Positions 33,183 to 44,725 of a DNA stretch of 64,000 bases are shown one piece after another. This DNA is from Lytechinus variegatus (Eukaryota > Echinodermata > Echinoidea > Temnopleuroida > Toxopneustidae). The notes beneath the pieces were generated by a model that made no database searches, was not told the origin of the DNA, and saw only the letters and a program-made list of their open reading frames with translations. Position 1 is the first letter of the stretch. Every line of letters starts with the position of its first letter. The translations under genes and the position numbers were made by a program. The DNA lies in assembly GCF_018143015.1 (NCBI RefSeq), contig NC_054751.1, positions 23,574,425-23,638,424 on the forward strand. The letters run 5' to 3'.

Positions 33183-34472
33183 GTCAACTATGGCGTGCCA
33201 AGTGTACGCCAGTATATTCTGTGCAATTCAAGCAATTCCGTACACAAAATGTGTTTTTATTCAGACGAAAATCTTTTTGTCATGACGCTTTTCTAATTTC
33301 GTACACGAAATTTATTTTGTGTCACACAAAATCATTTTCGTCTCGACGAAATGCACAAAATAAATTTCGTTTAGACAAAATGTAATTGCGTCCACAAACT
33401 TCATTTGGCGTGCCATACAAAATGGCGCACCAAATGTCCGATGGTAAATTCCGTCCAATTCACGTCATTCCGTACACAAAAGTTTTTTTGTTCGTATGAA
33501 AATGATTTCGTCATGACGCAGTTTTATTTCGTATACGAAATTATTCTTGTCACACAAAATAAATTTTCGTCGAGACGAAATGTAATTTGGTCCACAAAAT
33601 TTATTTCGTACACACGAAATGAATTTTGATCTAACGAAATAGCACCCCAATTGTCCAAAGGAAAATTCTGTAGGAAAATATGTGTTTCACTCCAACGAAA
33701 TTCATTTCGTCATGATGCAGTTTGATTTCGTATACGAAATTTATTTTGTGTCACACTTATAATCAATTTCCTCGAGACGAAATAAAATTGCGTCCTCGAA
33801 ATTCATTTCGTTGCGATGCAAATATTTATTCCGTCAACGAAATGATTTTGTGTCACATCACAAAAAATTCCGTCGACGAAATGATTTTGTGTCACATCAC
33901 AAAAAATTCTGTCCATGTAAAATAATTCTGTCTCCTCTTTCTGGCAGGGAATATGAGATCGTCGCTGATTGGCTGCACCTTGCTCAAGCCGATATCTTCG
34001 CTCGATCGATATCCGGGCGTGGGACGGTCACACTCACAGGTCGGCATGTTGGTGAACCTTTCTTGTTTAGCTTAGATTTCACGTTATTCATGTCAACGAG
34101 AGCTGCAAACAACTTCTCTAATTGGTAGAATGTGGACGGACATTGCATTCGTAAGTTTAGCTATGTTTTCGACTTCAAAATTACGTTGAAAACAAAATGG
34201 GAATTCGTTAGTCGTTGCCAAACTTGCATTTGCAAGAAGCTGTGCAATTTATAGTCCCGTGTATTCAAGTTTGTGTAGGGTCCTACTGTAGTCGACCATG
34301 CCCATGCCAGGCCAGGGGGATTGGTCTTTTGTGCACACCTAAAATGGTAATGAATTATACAGGCTGATATTTAGGCCTAGATTTTGATAAATGGTGTAAA
34401 ATTCATACTCAGACTGACTCAGAGCAAAATGCATGTTGAAATTGGAAACTTCATTGGATGACAAATTGTATA
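33183..34472 (+). repeat. CGAAAT-lattice repeat, left copy
   Basis: Starts GTCAACTATGGCGTGCCAAG. About 700 bp are a lattice of TTTCGT and ACGAAAT motifs in alternating directions with near-regular spacing. A 500-bp non-lattice part follows (GATTGGCTGCACCTTGCTCA, GGTCGGCATGTTGGTGAACC), then 120 bp like the end of family D. An inverted copy of the whole, about 90% alike, occupies 62630-63862. No coding function. Confidence 0.85.
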
Positions 34473-34599
34473 TAATTATTGACTGTCTGAGACTGAGTCA
34501 GTGATTGACGTGATTTTATTTTTAGATTATTAAAAACAGCTTTAGCTTGGGCACCCACACGCATTGCGAGGTTAGTATTAATACTGGTAAATTAAACCA

Positions 34600-35530
34600 T
34601 TGAACCATGTTTGGCAGTGGATTTCGAATTGACAGTTAATGAGTTAGTGGGTCGCGCATGCTGGCTTGCTGCGATCCCACTTCTGCAAGTGATGTCCACG
34701 TCCATAAGGCATTAAACACACCACTTCTAAGTAATGGCTTGGTTTTTCTGTGCGCTGTGGCATGTCAGGGGCGGATCCAGCTTTTATAAAGGGGGGGTTG
34801 GGGTGGTATGTGAGGGAGCGTAGCGACCGAGTCCAAGCAAGCGGAGCAAGCGAGGGTGTTTGGGGGGGGGTCCCCCCTCCCACGTAGGGAAAATTTTTGA
34901 AAATCTGTGTGTGAAAATGGCGTTTCCTTGCATCTAAAACACCACTATTTTTGATATAGAGGTCGTTGCCAAATTAACCCCCATGAAAATTTGTAAAATT
35001 AAGTTGCAATCCCCCATTTTTTTTTTTTTTAATGGGGGGATTTTTGTTTGGGGATGAGAATCAGCAACCCTGGCCTAGATTGTCACTTCCGCGGTGGCCC
35101 GTGTCCTCAAAAATGCTGATGGGGGGCAAAAAGGACTATGTGACATTTGTTCGCCCAACCCTCCCCCCAAATAAATAATAATAATAAATTAAATGAATAC
35201 TACATAGAAATAGAATAAAATAAAATTACAAGTTTTTTAAAAAAGATAAGATTTAAAAAAAATGGTCCCCAGATTTTTTTTTTTTTGGGGGGGGTTGCAA
35301 CCCCCCCTCTAGATCTGTTTCTGCATGTAATGAACCCTTGACTATGAGTTGGGCTTGTCCGTAGACTCTAATGTTAGAGTCGAGGCCTATCTCGGCTCGG
35401 GCCCAAAGATGCGCCACCGCGCACAGAAAAATCATGTGGTATGGACACCAGAAGTAAGAATGAGATCCCATGCGCGACCCACTGACTTAGATATCCACTG
35501 CCAAAACGGTTCATGGTACAGGGTATAGGG
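34600..35530. mobile_element. fold-back element carrying a nested hAT-like MITE
   Basis: Arms near 34605-34764 and 35370-35525 share TTTGGCAGTGGAT, AGTGGGTCGCGCATG and TTTTTCTGTGCGC in mirrored order. Between them is the CAGGGGCGGATCC element. Confidence 0.6.
34765..35323 (+). mobile_element. hAT-like MITE, CAGGGGCGGATCCAG end
   Basis: Left end CAGGGGCGGATCCAG and right end in complement CAGAAACAGATCTAG, each followed inward by G7 or more. GCATGT stands on both sides. G/C tracts and T runs inside; no transposase. Confidence 0.6.
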
Positions 35531-35890
35531 CAAGTCCAAGAAAAGGTCACCCTAGAAGGTAAAATTTTATCTCCAATTTAAGAAGTTATCTTTGGAGGGG
35601 TAAGAAAGCCTATCGCCTGTTGTGGTAGCCTAAGTATGTTTGGCCTAGGTCCTAGCCCCACTCATTACTAGTACAAGTTTAGTTACTTCGAGCGATGTTT
35701 GTGCCGGCTCCACTTCACCACCACTACTATACGCTCCATCTGGCTGAACATCGTGTCCGTTAAGTCGATCTGATATTCCGAGTGACAAAGGTGGGATTTT
35801 ATGGGGAAATATAAAACTCATGGAACATCACGATCTTTAAAAACAAAACTAATATAGGAGGGGGTCCAGTGTCCGGACATGTTATCTTTT
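35531..35890. other. no feature recognised
   Basis: No exon or repeat end recognised. Confidence 0.3.
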
Positions 35891-36357
35891 GGTTACACTT
35901 CGTAATTCAGAAGGTTCGTAATTCCAAAACACGTGAATTCATTATTGCCTGAACCACAATGTTCGTTAAATCGAAAAAGGGTTCGTTAATCCGAACATTT
36001 GTGGCGTAATTCCGAAGGTTCGTTAATCCGAAAAGGAATAATGAGTGATAATTCCGAAGGTTCGTTAGTCCGAAAACGAAATGAGGTTCGTTAATCCGAA
36101 AACGAAATGAGGTTCGTTAATCCGAAAAAACTAAATGAACAACGAACCTCATTTTTTTTCGGACTAACGAACCTTCGGAATTATGACTCTCATTATTCCT
36201 TTTCGGATTAACGAACCTTTGGAACAACGAACGTCATTTCAATTTTTGGATTGTCGGACCTTCGGAACAACGAACCTTATTTCGCTTTCAGATTAACGAA
36301 CCTCCGGAATATCCAAACCTTCGGAATAACGAAGCTTCGGAATTATGAATGTAAACA
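35891..36357. mobile_element. palindromic element of GGTTCGTTAATCCGAA repeats
   Basis: A 460-bp inverted repeat centred near 36140. Each arm is several copies of AAGGTTCGTTAATCCGAA or its complement, with AAAGGAATAATGAGTGATAATT mirrored as AATTATGACTCTCATTATTCC. Outer ends GGTTACACTTCGTAATTC and its drifted complement. It can fold into one long stem. Confidence 0.8.
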
Positions 36358-36559
36358 ATCTTTTTGAAGCCTTCCTTTTTGTCTTTGGATTACACTAAAA
36401 ATATGAATTCAATACTTGTTATCATCTTCTATTTTGTTCTTTATATTTCCCAACATTTTGTACTAAAATTTGATGAAACTTCGCTTCTAACTTTTTTCAA
36501 ATGACTTTCTAACATTGATCGTGTGGACACACAACCTGTACGGACACACAACAACTGAG

Positions 36560-36705
36560 TGACCTGAAACTCAGGCAGGACGTTTAGCAATACTTGATTA
36601 ACCTTATGCCCAAATTTCATGAACTAGGTTTCTAAGTTTTCATTTAAAAAACACAACCTTTTGTTAAGATTTGGTGTTGATGCCGCCACCGTCAGAAAAA
36701 CAGCG
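36560..36705 (+). repeat. solitary relative of the 163-bp tandem unit
   Basis: GTGACCTGAAACTCAGGCAG, then AATACTTGATTAACCTTATG and TTTCATGAACTAGGTT match the unit at 6.2-6.96 kb; then TGTTGATGCCGCCACCGTC, probably the terminal sequence of the element that carries such arrays. Confidence 0.65.
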
Positions 36706-36896
36706 CCTATAATATAATTTTACTCTCCTATGCAGGTGAAACAAAACGGAAGGAAAGAAGGGAAAACACAAATTTTGTGCATTTTCATGTATTTATTTTC
36801 AATAGTCTCGGCAGTGCAGCCGTCCTTGCATGGTAACTATTATATAAAGATTATCCAGCAGCTTGCAAAGGAAAGTCAGTTTCAAAGTAATTTCTT

Positions 36897-37136
36897 CAGT
36901 GCACAGATGAGGCGAGGGGGTCTTCGGGCGCTTGCCCCCTCTCCTCTCCTACAAAAATAAATTATGACCAAGAAAGTAGAAAAGAAAATGGTGAAATATA
37001 TTTTTTCTGAATATTATGCTTTCATTGGATATTTATAAAGTTAAATATTTTTATTTTTTTTGCTCGCTCACAAAAAAAAGATCTGCCCAATTATTCATAT
37101 CTAGCCCCTTCAAAACTTTGGCTCACTTCGCCACTG
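36897..37136 (+). mobile_element. hAT-like MITE
   Basis: Left CAGTGCACAGATGAGGCGAG and right TTCGCCACTG, with the shared interior AATTATGACCAAG and TTCTGAATATTATG found in related copies at 37.8, 41.9 and 45.4 kb. Confidence 0.65.
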
Positions 37137-37349
37137 ATTTGTTTCATCACACTTCTATGCAAATACTTACGCCTATAGAATAGAATACATTATATCCTAC
37201 ATAGAGTAAATCATGTATAGTACTATTGGTTCAAGTAGCATCATGTGACCGAATATATTTCAACTCTGACGTCATACCTCGATATATTTTTGGATACTAG
37301 TATATCGAGGTCTGACATCATTATTTCACAAAACTGGATCTAGCTAAAC

Positions 37350-37456
37350 TCTCGGGCACACCGGCCAGCGCGCTCTCTCTCCCGGCAAGTCCAGCGATGT
37401 GTCGGCACAGGTACTGATCTGCGTTCTGCTGAGCACGATGGCTCAGAGAAAAGTAG
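37350..37456 (+). promoter_or_regulatory. possible CpG-rich 5' UTR and first exon
   Basis: A short GC/CpG-rich block (GGCACACCGGCCAGCGCGC) in AT-rich DNA is followed by ATGGCTCAGAGAAAAGTAG|GTAATT at 37438. That would encode M-A-Q-R-K-V and a donor. It could be the start of the THAP gene, whose first visible exon is 3.4 kb downstream, but the exon with the first zinc-binding Cys pair was not found. Confidence 0.22.
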
Positions 37457-37824
37457 GTAATTCAACTCAAGTAACCGGACTTTGCAAGCTCATCATATAG
37501 ATTTTGGTTATAAATTATAAAAAGTTGGATAAAAAACAAATATATCAGGCGTTTCATTCGAAAGCATAGTGGGAATTATTAATCCTCGGTTGGACTGGCA
37601 AAACTACTATATTTCCCTCGGGGCTTCGCCCCTCAGGAAGTAATTGTCAGACCAACCTCGGATAAATGATTCAACTTTACTTTCTCAAAGCCTGATATAT
37701 TTGTTTACTATTTCTCATAATTCCATATGGCTTTGTGTAATTATTTTGTGTCCAGAATTACTTCATTAATATGAAATTTTATTCAGAATCACAAAAACTG
37801 CAAGCTCTCTTTTTCTCCTAATAA
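37457..37824. other. no feature recognised
   Basis: AT-rich DNA, no repeat end identified. Confidence 0.3.
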
Positions 37825-38048
37825 TCAGAGACAAAATGAGCCCAAGATTTTGAGGGAGTCAGATGTGTCATATCAGGCAAAATTCAATAGAAGTTGTGAG
37901 CGAGCAAGCTTTTCATTAAAAAAAATCACATTTTGTAGCTTGACATAAAAATATTCAGAAAATGTTATATTTCATTTTTCTTTCCCTTTTTTTTTTTTGG
38001 GGGGGGGGGGGAGAGCATCCCAAGCCTCCCCCCATCTATGCACCTCTG
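37825..38048 (-). mobile_element. hAT-like MITE, reverse copy
   Basis: Reverse-oriented relative of the element at 36897, with GAGCGAGCAAGCTTTTCATT, ATATTCAGAAAATG and a G12 tract before CATCCCAAGCC. Ends are drifted. Confidence 0.6.
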
Positions 38049-38329
38049 TCTAGTGTCTATATTACTGTTATATTGTTATTTCAAGACTAATTTTCATAGA
38101 AACGATTGGTTCAGAAAAAATATTAAACACATGCAGCCTTTCATGGAAAGTTCCCCCGGTTGTCCCGAAAAGGTGTGTTTTGTTTGACTTTCCTCCTCAA
38201 CCCACCCTTTCGAGAAAAGCTCTCGCGGCATATCTCAACGTCCGTATGACATATTTGTCCTGCCCACCAGAGGTGAAGGCGAGACTAAGGGATCCAAATG
38301 TCGTCTGTCCGTCCGTCACAAACCTGTAA

Positions 38330-39400
38330 TGACACATAACTCCACAACCGTAAGTCGCTTTTAAACCAAACATGGATGGTAGATGGACCTGGGTGACCTG
38401 CATGTTGAGCTGCAGTCAGAGGTCACATGGTAAGGTCAAAGGTCATTTTCAGGTCAACGTTAAAGTTTACATGCAACACTTTTATGACACCTAACTCCAC
38501 AACCGTAAGTCGCTTTTCAACCAAACTTGGATGGTAGATGGACTTGGGGGACCTGCATGTTATGCTGCAGTCTGAGGTCATATGGTAAGGTCAAAGGTCA
38601 TTTTCAGGTCAACGTTACAGTTCACATGCAAGACTCTTATGACACCTAACTCCGCAACCGTAAGTCACTTTTCAACCAAACTTGGATGTTGGATAGACTT
38701 GGGGGACGTGCATGTTATGCTACAGTCAGAGGTCACATGGTAAGGTCGAAGGTCATTTTCAGGTCAACGTTAAAGTTTACATGCAGGACACCTAACTTCG
38801 CAAATGTAAGTCGCTTTTCAACCTAACATGGACAGTAGATGGACTTGGGGGACCTGCACATGTTACGCTGAAGTGGGAGGTCACATGATAAGTTCAAAGG
38901 TCATTTTCAGGTCAACGTCAAAGTTTACATGCAAGACTCTCTTATGAAAACTAACTCCGCAACCGTAAGTCACTTTTCAACCAAACTTGGATGTTGGATA
39001 GACTTGGGGGACGTGCATGTTATGCTGCAGTCGGAGGTCACATGGAAAGGTCAAAGGTCATTTACAGGTTAAAGTTTACATGCAAGACTCTCTTATGACA
39101 CCTAACTCCGCAACCGTAAGTCACTTTTCAACCAAATTAACTTGGAAGGTAGATGGACTTGGGGGACCTGCATGTTATGCTGCAGTCAGAGGTCACATGG
39201 AAAGGTCAAAGGTCATCTACAGGTTAAAGTTTACATGCAAGACTCTCTTATGACACCTAACTCCGCAACCGTAAGTCACTTTTCAACCAAACTTGCAGAC
39301 TTATGCTGCAGTCGGATGTCACATGGTAAGGTCAAAGGTCATTTTCAGGTCAATATTAAAGTTTACGTGCAAGGCTGGTATGACAAGTGTTATTCCATCC
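38330..39400. repeat. 155-bp tandem array, ~7 units
   Basis: GTAAGTCGCTTTTCAACCAA recurs near 38350, 38505, 38660, 38806, 38965, 39116 and 39271. Each unit also holds GGTAGATGGACTTGGGGGAC, TTATGCTGCAGTC, AGGTCACATGGTAAGGTCAA and AGTTTACATGCAAGACTC. Five of seven units keep AGGTCAAAGGTCA exactly. Frames of up to 91 codons across it are repeat translation. Confidence 0.92.
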
Positions 39401-39916
39401 CAGTAATTTCACAATGAAGTTTCGATATAATTCTTGCGTGCCCTCGCAAATCACAATATTTCTGGTTATTTTCATAAGTGGGCGAGACAAAAATTGCTTT
39501 TGCCTTGTTTTTTAGTCATGTTCAAAATGAATTAGTGATGATTTCATTTTTCTCGGCATTTTAATCCCCAAGTCTGCATGGTTTAATTATGTTTGATGCA
39601 TGTTTTGCCTTTAGTAGACAGCTGGCAGCCCTCTGTCTCGAGGAGTATTTTTATATCTTTTTCTGTATTTGGTGAGTGAAGCCAACGAAATTCAGCTGAA
39701 CAACCAACATAAAGGCATGGTCACACCGGCCGAGCGTTGTTGGAGCGGTAGGGAAAGAGGGTAGAATTTTTCTCTCAAAATGGGGGAAAAAATCGAAAAC
39801 AAAAAAAACTAAAATCGAACTTGAAAATGGTAAACGGTAGCGAGCAGTGATGATTTTTTTTTCTCTCCGCTCCACGACCGCTCCAACAATGCTCGGCCGG
39901 ATGCCTTTACACTTAA

Positions 39917-40507
39917 GGGGAATCCAGCCTTGGTCATAAAATATAGTGTTGGAAAGGAGAAAATTAGATAAAACAGAATGGTGAAAGTTTGAAAGAAATC
40001 GGACCAACAATAAGAAAGTTATGGCTGCTTTAAAATTGAAATCCCTATGATTATGTAGATTTCAAAGTGGCAACTGGGTAAGTAAATTATGACAAGAGGC
40101 AAGGACAACTTTCCCATAGGCCATGTACTTAATTATCAGGGATTTGTGTTTTTCTCCTAACTGCCCTTCCCCTGGGGCAGTAATCTAAATATAACCCTGG
40201 TAGTATATTGTTTTATGTCCTCATGTGAAAGAAAAATAAAAATTTGAAGTAAAACATTTGAAAAAATGACATATTAGCCATTTTATGTATTGGAGTACAT
40301 GGAAGAGTAGTCCTTGCCTTACATCACTGTGACATCACATATGTGGCCAATTTGCAGTCTCGTGGATCTAGGGATTACCAATATTCACAACTTTAAAAAA
40401 ATAACTTTCTTATTATTTGTCAGATAGTGTTCAAACTTTCACCTATCAACTTGACTGATTTTTCTTATTCCCCTAAGAACAAGTTTTTATTTGGGTTGGA
40501 TTCCCCT
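39917..40507 (+). mobile_element. family F TTAA fold-back MITE
   Basis: TTAA at 39913-39916 and 40508-40511; ends GGGGAATCCAGCC and GGATTCCCC. Inverted arms share ATAAGAAAGTTATG/ATAACTTTCTTATT and TTTGAAAGAAATCGG-like blocks. It interrupts the inverted-duplication arm, so it is younger than the duplication. Confidence 0.8.
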
Positions 40508-40835
40508 TTAACAGAGATTGAAGCTTTTGTTCTAGTTTTGGCTCTGCTATTTTTTTGATTGGATGTATTTCCTGATTTATCACAATAATTGCAAGTTTTA
40601 TCATGATTTAACTTTTTGAAAATTATGCTATTATGTGATTAAGGCTACATCTCTTGTACTTTCTACCAATCTCAATATAACGTTATTAATGGATTATTTC
40701 TTGTAAAAAATCCTAAAGATAGGAACTAACTCTGTGGTTAGTAGATAAATATGACTCACTTGTCCAGGTGTTGATAAACGGGCCGCTGCTGAGTAGGCCT
40801 AGAGTTTTCTTAATTATATATAATTGATTTCATGA

Positions 40836-41069
<234 letters not shown>

Positions 41070-41463
41070 TAGATCTATATCATACGTGTTTTAAAGAAAT
41101 ATAATCTCTGTATTATCTATCTACCTTTGGTTTGACAGAACAATGTTTTGAATATTCCATTCTCAGTAGCCAAAGAGAAATGAAAATTATCCTATTCGGG
41201 AGGGTCACCATGGACCTCGGCCTATACTGTGTACCAGGGGACTGTGTATTTTAAGTTAACGCTTACTAAATGATCAAACAAATTAAAAATTTGGTTTAGC
41301 CCTACATAATTAGCATGAGCTTCTTTGAAATTGCAAAGCTAAGGGTGTATTGCTGATTTTTCATAATTTATTAAAATTCATTTTTGATAAATTATTTTAT
41401 GCATAAATAGAGAATTCTCTGCTGTACAGTTAAGTAAATCTCTAAATAAGTTCCCAAGTTCTA

Positions 41464-42633
41464 CAGTGCGTATGAAAAAATGGGATAGATTTGAAAAGTC
41501 TATAAAATTTTTGTTTCAAATTATGATCTCAATATTTTGGTGTCAATACATGCTATGGAGTCTTATCCTTCAAATGCTATTAAAATAATTTGGTTTTGTT
41601 CGTGCTTACGCAAACACAAATTTTTGTTTTGTCTGGGGTAAAAAAGGAAGCTTGCGCCAAAATGGCATAATATGATGGTCGGACTTCTTGCTATCAGCAG
41701 AATTCCTCTTAACCTTTTCATTATCTTTGCCATAATTTTCGAATTATGCAGTCAAAATTCATTTCCAAATCTACTTATTTATTTGGATAGTTGTGGTGTT
41801 GTTCCTTTTTAATATGTTCTCTTTTAGTTTTGAATATTCCTTAGGCAAGAACATTTTTTTAAACCAAATTATGGTAGAGCGTGTTTTTTTTCGAATCCTT
41901 TCATTGTGTTCTGCAAAGGTAATGATGCCTTTGAACAGTGGCATACTGAGGGGTGGGGGCTCGGGGTGCTCCCCCCCCCCTCCCAATACAAAATTATGAC
42001 CAAGGAAAAAAGTGGAAAGAAAAATAACAGAAAACATAGAAAGTGAAATATGATATTATTCTGAATATTATGTCAAAATCACAAAATTGGATATTTTAGT
42101 AAAAACTGGAAATTTTTGCTTGCTCGCTTCACAACTTTTTAATGCATTTTACCTGATCTGCCATATCTTCCTCCTTCAAAATTGACTCAATACACCATTG
42201 CCATTGAAAGACATGAATATTTTCTTGTTTGTCCTGTCAAGCACATAATTAAACTTGGTGAAGGATTCAATGACCCCTTGAAAATAGGATTCATGTCTTT
42301 TATAGGTACCATTACATAAATTGTTTCACATAATTATTATCAAAGGTACCATAACATAATTTGTTTCACATAATAAAAAGGATTTGAATGATTACAAATT
42401 CTCCCAATTAAAAATGCAAATCTTCTCACTTGGGTTGACAAGAAAGTCTCTTCTTACTTATGAAGGAAAATTCAAAGGTAAAAGAAGTTCAAATTAAAAC
42501 CAATGTAATTCAGGTAAATGAATAAATTTATTAGTGAAATTTGACAGCATTTTTCGAAAATTATGGCAAAGATAATGAATATATTATAAGTCTGCTGATT
42601 AGCCAAAAGTCTAAAAGTATAAAACGTCCCGTG
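41464..42633. mobile_element. Tc1-like element, decayed, with nested hAT-like MITE
   Basis: Begins TA|CAGTGCGTATGAAAAAATGG. Inner arms near 41690-41760 and 42540-42600 mirror each other (CATTATCTTTGCCATAATTT). The right terminus is eroded; the limit is set by where the sister arm resumes. Confidence 0.55.
41936..42200 (+). mobile_element. hAT-like MITE
   Basis: Ends CAGTGGCATACTGAGG and, in complement, CAATGGTGTATTGA. Flanks CCTTTGAA and CCATTGAA differ at one of eight bases. Contains a C12 tract and AAAATTATGACCAAGGAAAA as in the copy at 36.9 kb. Confidence 0.7.
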
Positions 42634-43011
42634 TTCGCTCAAGCATGAATTTATTTTTTAAATGCCATTTCAAAGATAAGATCTTAGAGCATCTATTAAT
42701 ATCAAAATATAGATATAATATTTTTAGACAAAGCAAAGATTTTATAATTTCAACCAATAAGTGCAAGAATAATGATGCATTTGTCATTTATGATTTAAAA
42801 TAGAATTTCCATTGGATTAGATTTGTAAGAAAAATAATGTTTTTGAGCAATTCTAGGTCCGACATGAACTCATACATTGTTGCATTACTGCGTATCCGGA
42901 TGCCGCAAACTTGGTCCCTAAACTTCTGCGAGACTTGACCAACAAAAAAAATATGAGGACATGTTTCTAACTGTGGAATTATTGCAAAACATGTGGAGGG
43001 GGGCTTATTAA

Positions 43012-43590
43012 AGTGATGGTCCAGGCTGAAAATATTTATACATGTAGCTTAATAAATAGAGTAGAAGTCACTGAGCAAAATGCCGAAAATTTCATCAAAA
43101 TCAGATGACAAATAATCAAGTTATTGAATTTGATAGTTTATAACAGTAGTTTGTGAAAACGGTCGTCATGAATATTCATTAGGTGGGCTGATGATGTCAC
43201 ATCTCAAATTGTTCTTTTGAATTTTATTATATGAAATTATGTTTATTAAATTTTATCCTCCAAGAACTAGAAAAATTGGATTGACAACTGATTTAGTACA
43301 TTAGATATTAATTGCTGAAACTTATTTCATCATAATGGAGACACATCATTTACACATGTATGAAATAATGAAAAAATTATGATTTTATGAACCAAACAGA
43401 AAGTGGGGATGTGACATCATCCCACCTAATGAATATTCATGATATGACTATTTTCTCAAAATATTGCTAAACTTTAAACTTCAATAACTTTATTATTTGT
43501 TATCCGATTTTGATGACATTTTCAGCATTTTGCTCAGTGGATTCTACTCTATGTATTAAGATATAAATATTTTCAGCCTGGACCATCCCT
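43012..43590 (+). mobile_element. family D TTAA fold-back MITE
   Basis: TTAA at 43008-43011 and 43591-43594; ends AGTGATGGTCCAGGCTG and CAGCCTGGACCATCCCT. 579 bp, long arms with AAAATTTCATCAAAATCAGA and its complement. Inserted in family C. Half-copies end the CGAAAT-lattice repeats at both ends of the window. Confidence 0.85.
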
Positions 43591-43834
43591 TTAAGACCCC
43601 CCCCCCTTCCTCCTTTGGGGCCAGATAGGGTTAATAAATCATCATGAATATTTAAACATGTTTATTTTGCTGCAAGTCCATTGAAAAGGATTCATTTCTA
43701 AACAAATATTATTCTAAATGTACTATTGAATATTAATTTGACAAATTTAAAGTCATTTTTTCATTCTTGCATCTCGGTTTATTCAATTTTTCTTCTTTTT
43801 TTAATTTTTTTTTTTATTCACTCTTCTCGTACAG

Positions 43835-43975
43835 AATGCACACAAACCAGGGAAACCCTCGAAAGAAAGTCATTTAGATTCAGCAAGCAACCTCCCAGAT
43901 ACTGCAAAGACACCTGTACCAAAGTCTTCAGCACCTTCCCTGGGACTACTACTCAATGCCAAAAATCTAAGAGGG
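43835..43975 (+). CDS. THAP gene, linker exon
   Basis: Acceptor CTCGTACAG after a long T-rich tract, donor GAGGG|GTAAAG. 141 nt, 47 codons, phase 0 at both ends, so it joins the THAP exon directly. It reads NAHKPGKPSKESHLDSASNL, then a Pro/Ser/Lys-rich stretch. No domain. The inverted copy (51373-51518) is 146 nt long and out of frame, which suggests this arm is the functional one. Confidence 0.6.
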
Positions 43976-44000
43976 GTAAAGTGGAAGATAACAGCAACAT

Positions 44001-44294
44001 ATATCTAAATGGGGTATTGTACAGTATGATTGATCAACCAATGATACCAGTTGTATTCTGACATTTAAATCCATGTCCCTCTGACCAATGTTGTCAAATA
44101 AAAACCTTGCTTTGAGCATAACATCCTCAAGGTGGTCTGAAATTCTATTAGAAGGTACATGTACTCTTCTGTGGAAGTTCATTTTATGCTTTGACTGCTA
44201 ATCTATAAGTTTTATTATCAATATGCTAGTGTTCTGAAGTTGATGTGTTAATAATCAATTGTTTTAATGTTTTATTCTATTTAAAACATAATAG
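44001..44294. other. intron after the linker exon
   Basis: Past about 44000 the similarity to the inverted arm ends, marking the inner duplication border. AT-rich, no repeat end. Confidence 0.45.
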
Positions 44295-44629
44295 ATGGAG
44301 ACCAGCAGCATGGCAGCAGGAGCTAATGTTGGTCGTGATGAGGCATATACCACCATCAACAATGCTGCAATTGCAGTCACCACCACCAAGTCTGCTTCTG
44401 TCACTGCCATCACCATTGCCACCGCCATTACCAAGACCACTCCTGACACAAAGCCCCCAAGTCCTCAACTGACCAGATATTGCAGCTGGAGAAGGATATA
44501 CCAGGAACTTCAAAGCCAGGGCTTGCCAGTCTCCTACAATAAGAAAAATGCCATGGGCCCATCTAATGAACTAGTAGTAGAATATTTGGCCACAGTTGTA
44601 GAAATGCAGAGACTAACATACTGCCACAG
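44295..44629 (+). CDS. THAP gene, Thr-rich / SAP-like exon
   Basis: Acceptor ACATAATAG is weak, donor CCACAG|GTAAAA is good. The 111-codon frame starts METSSMAAGANVGRDEA in phase with the linker exon, runs through a Thr/Ala/Ile-rich segment (AVTTTKSASVTAITIATA), then IYQELQSQGLPVSYNKKNA and NELVVEYLATVVEMQRL. The ELxxxGLPVSxxK...ELVxxL pattern resembles a SAP-type DNA-binding helix pair, but spacing is not perfect. A shorter Pro/Leu-rich alternative frame exists. No counterpart is seen in the inverted arm. Confidence 0.5.
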
Positions 44630-44725
44630 GTAAAAATCAATGTCAGATATGATGGATAGTCTTTGAAATATGGGTTGCAGAATGAATATCAGTAAAACCC
44701 ATCATGATGTGCTATCTGATTTAAC

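Larger units (their letters stand above)
41290..43636 (-). mobile_element. family C copy, split by two later insertions
   Basis: Reverse-oriented family C whose outer end CCAGATAGGG|TTAA lies at 43626-43640. It is interrupted by the TA element (41464-42633) and by family D (43012-43590). The same family C copy, uninterrupted, sits at 51721-52460 in the inverted arm, so it was present before the duplication. The left limit is approximate. Confidence 0.6.

Noticed and set aside
38330-39400. CRISPR-like array
   Set aside because: The period is about 155 bp with the whole unit repeated and no unique spacers; it is a satellite-type tandem repeat.
44245-44472. 75-codon Pro/Leu/Ser-rich frame overlapping the Thr-rich THAP gene exon
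   Set aside because: The METSS frame is longer, in phase with the upstream exon and reaches a good donor; the alternative is a shifted reading of the same ACC repeats.
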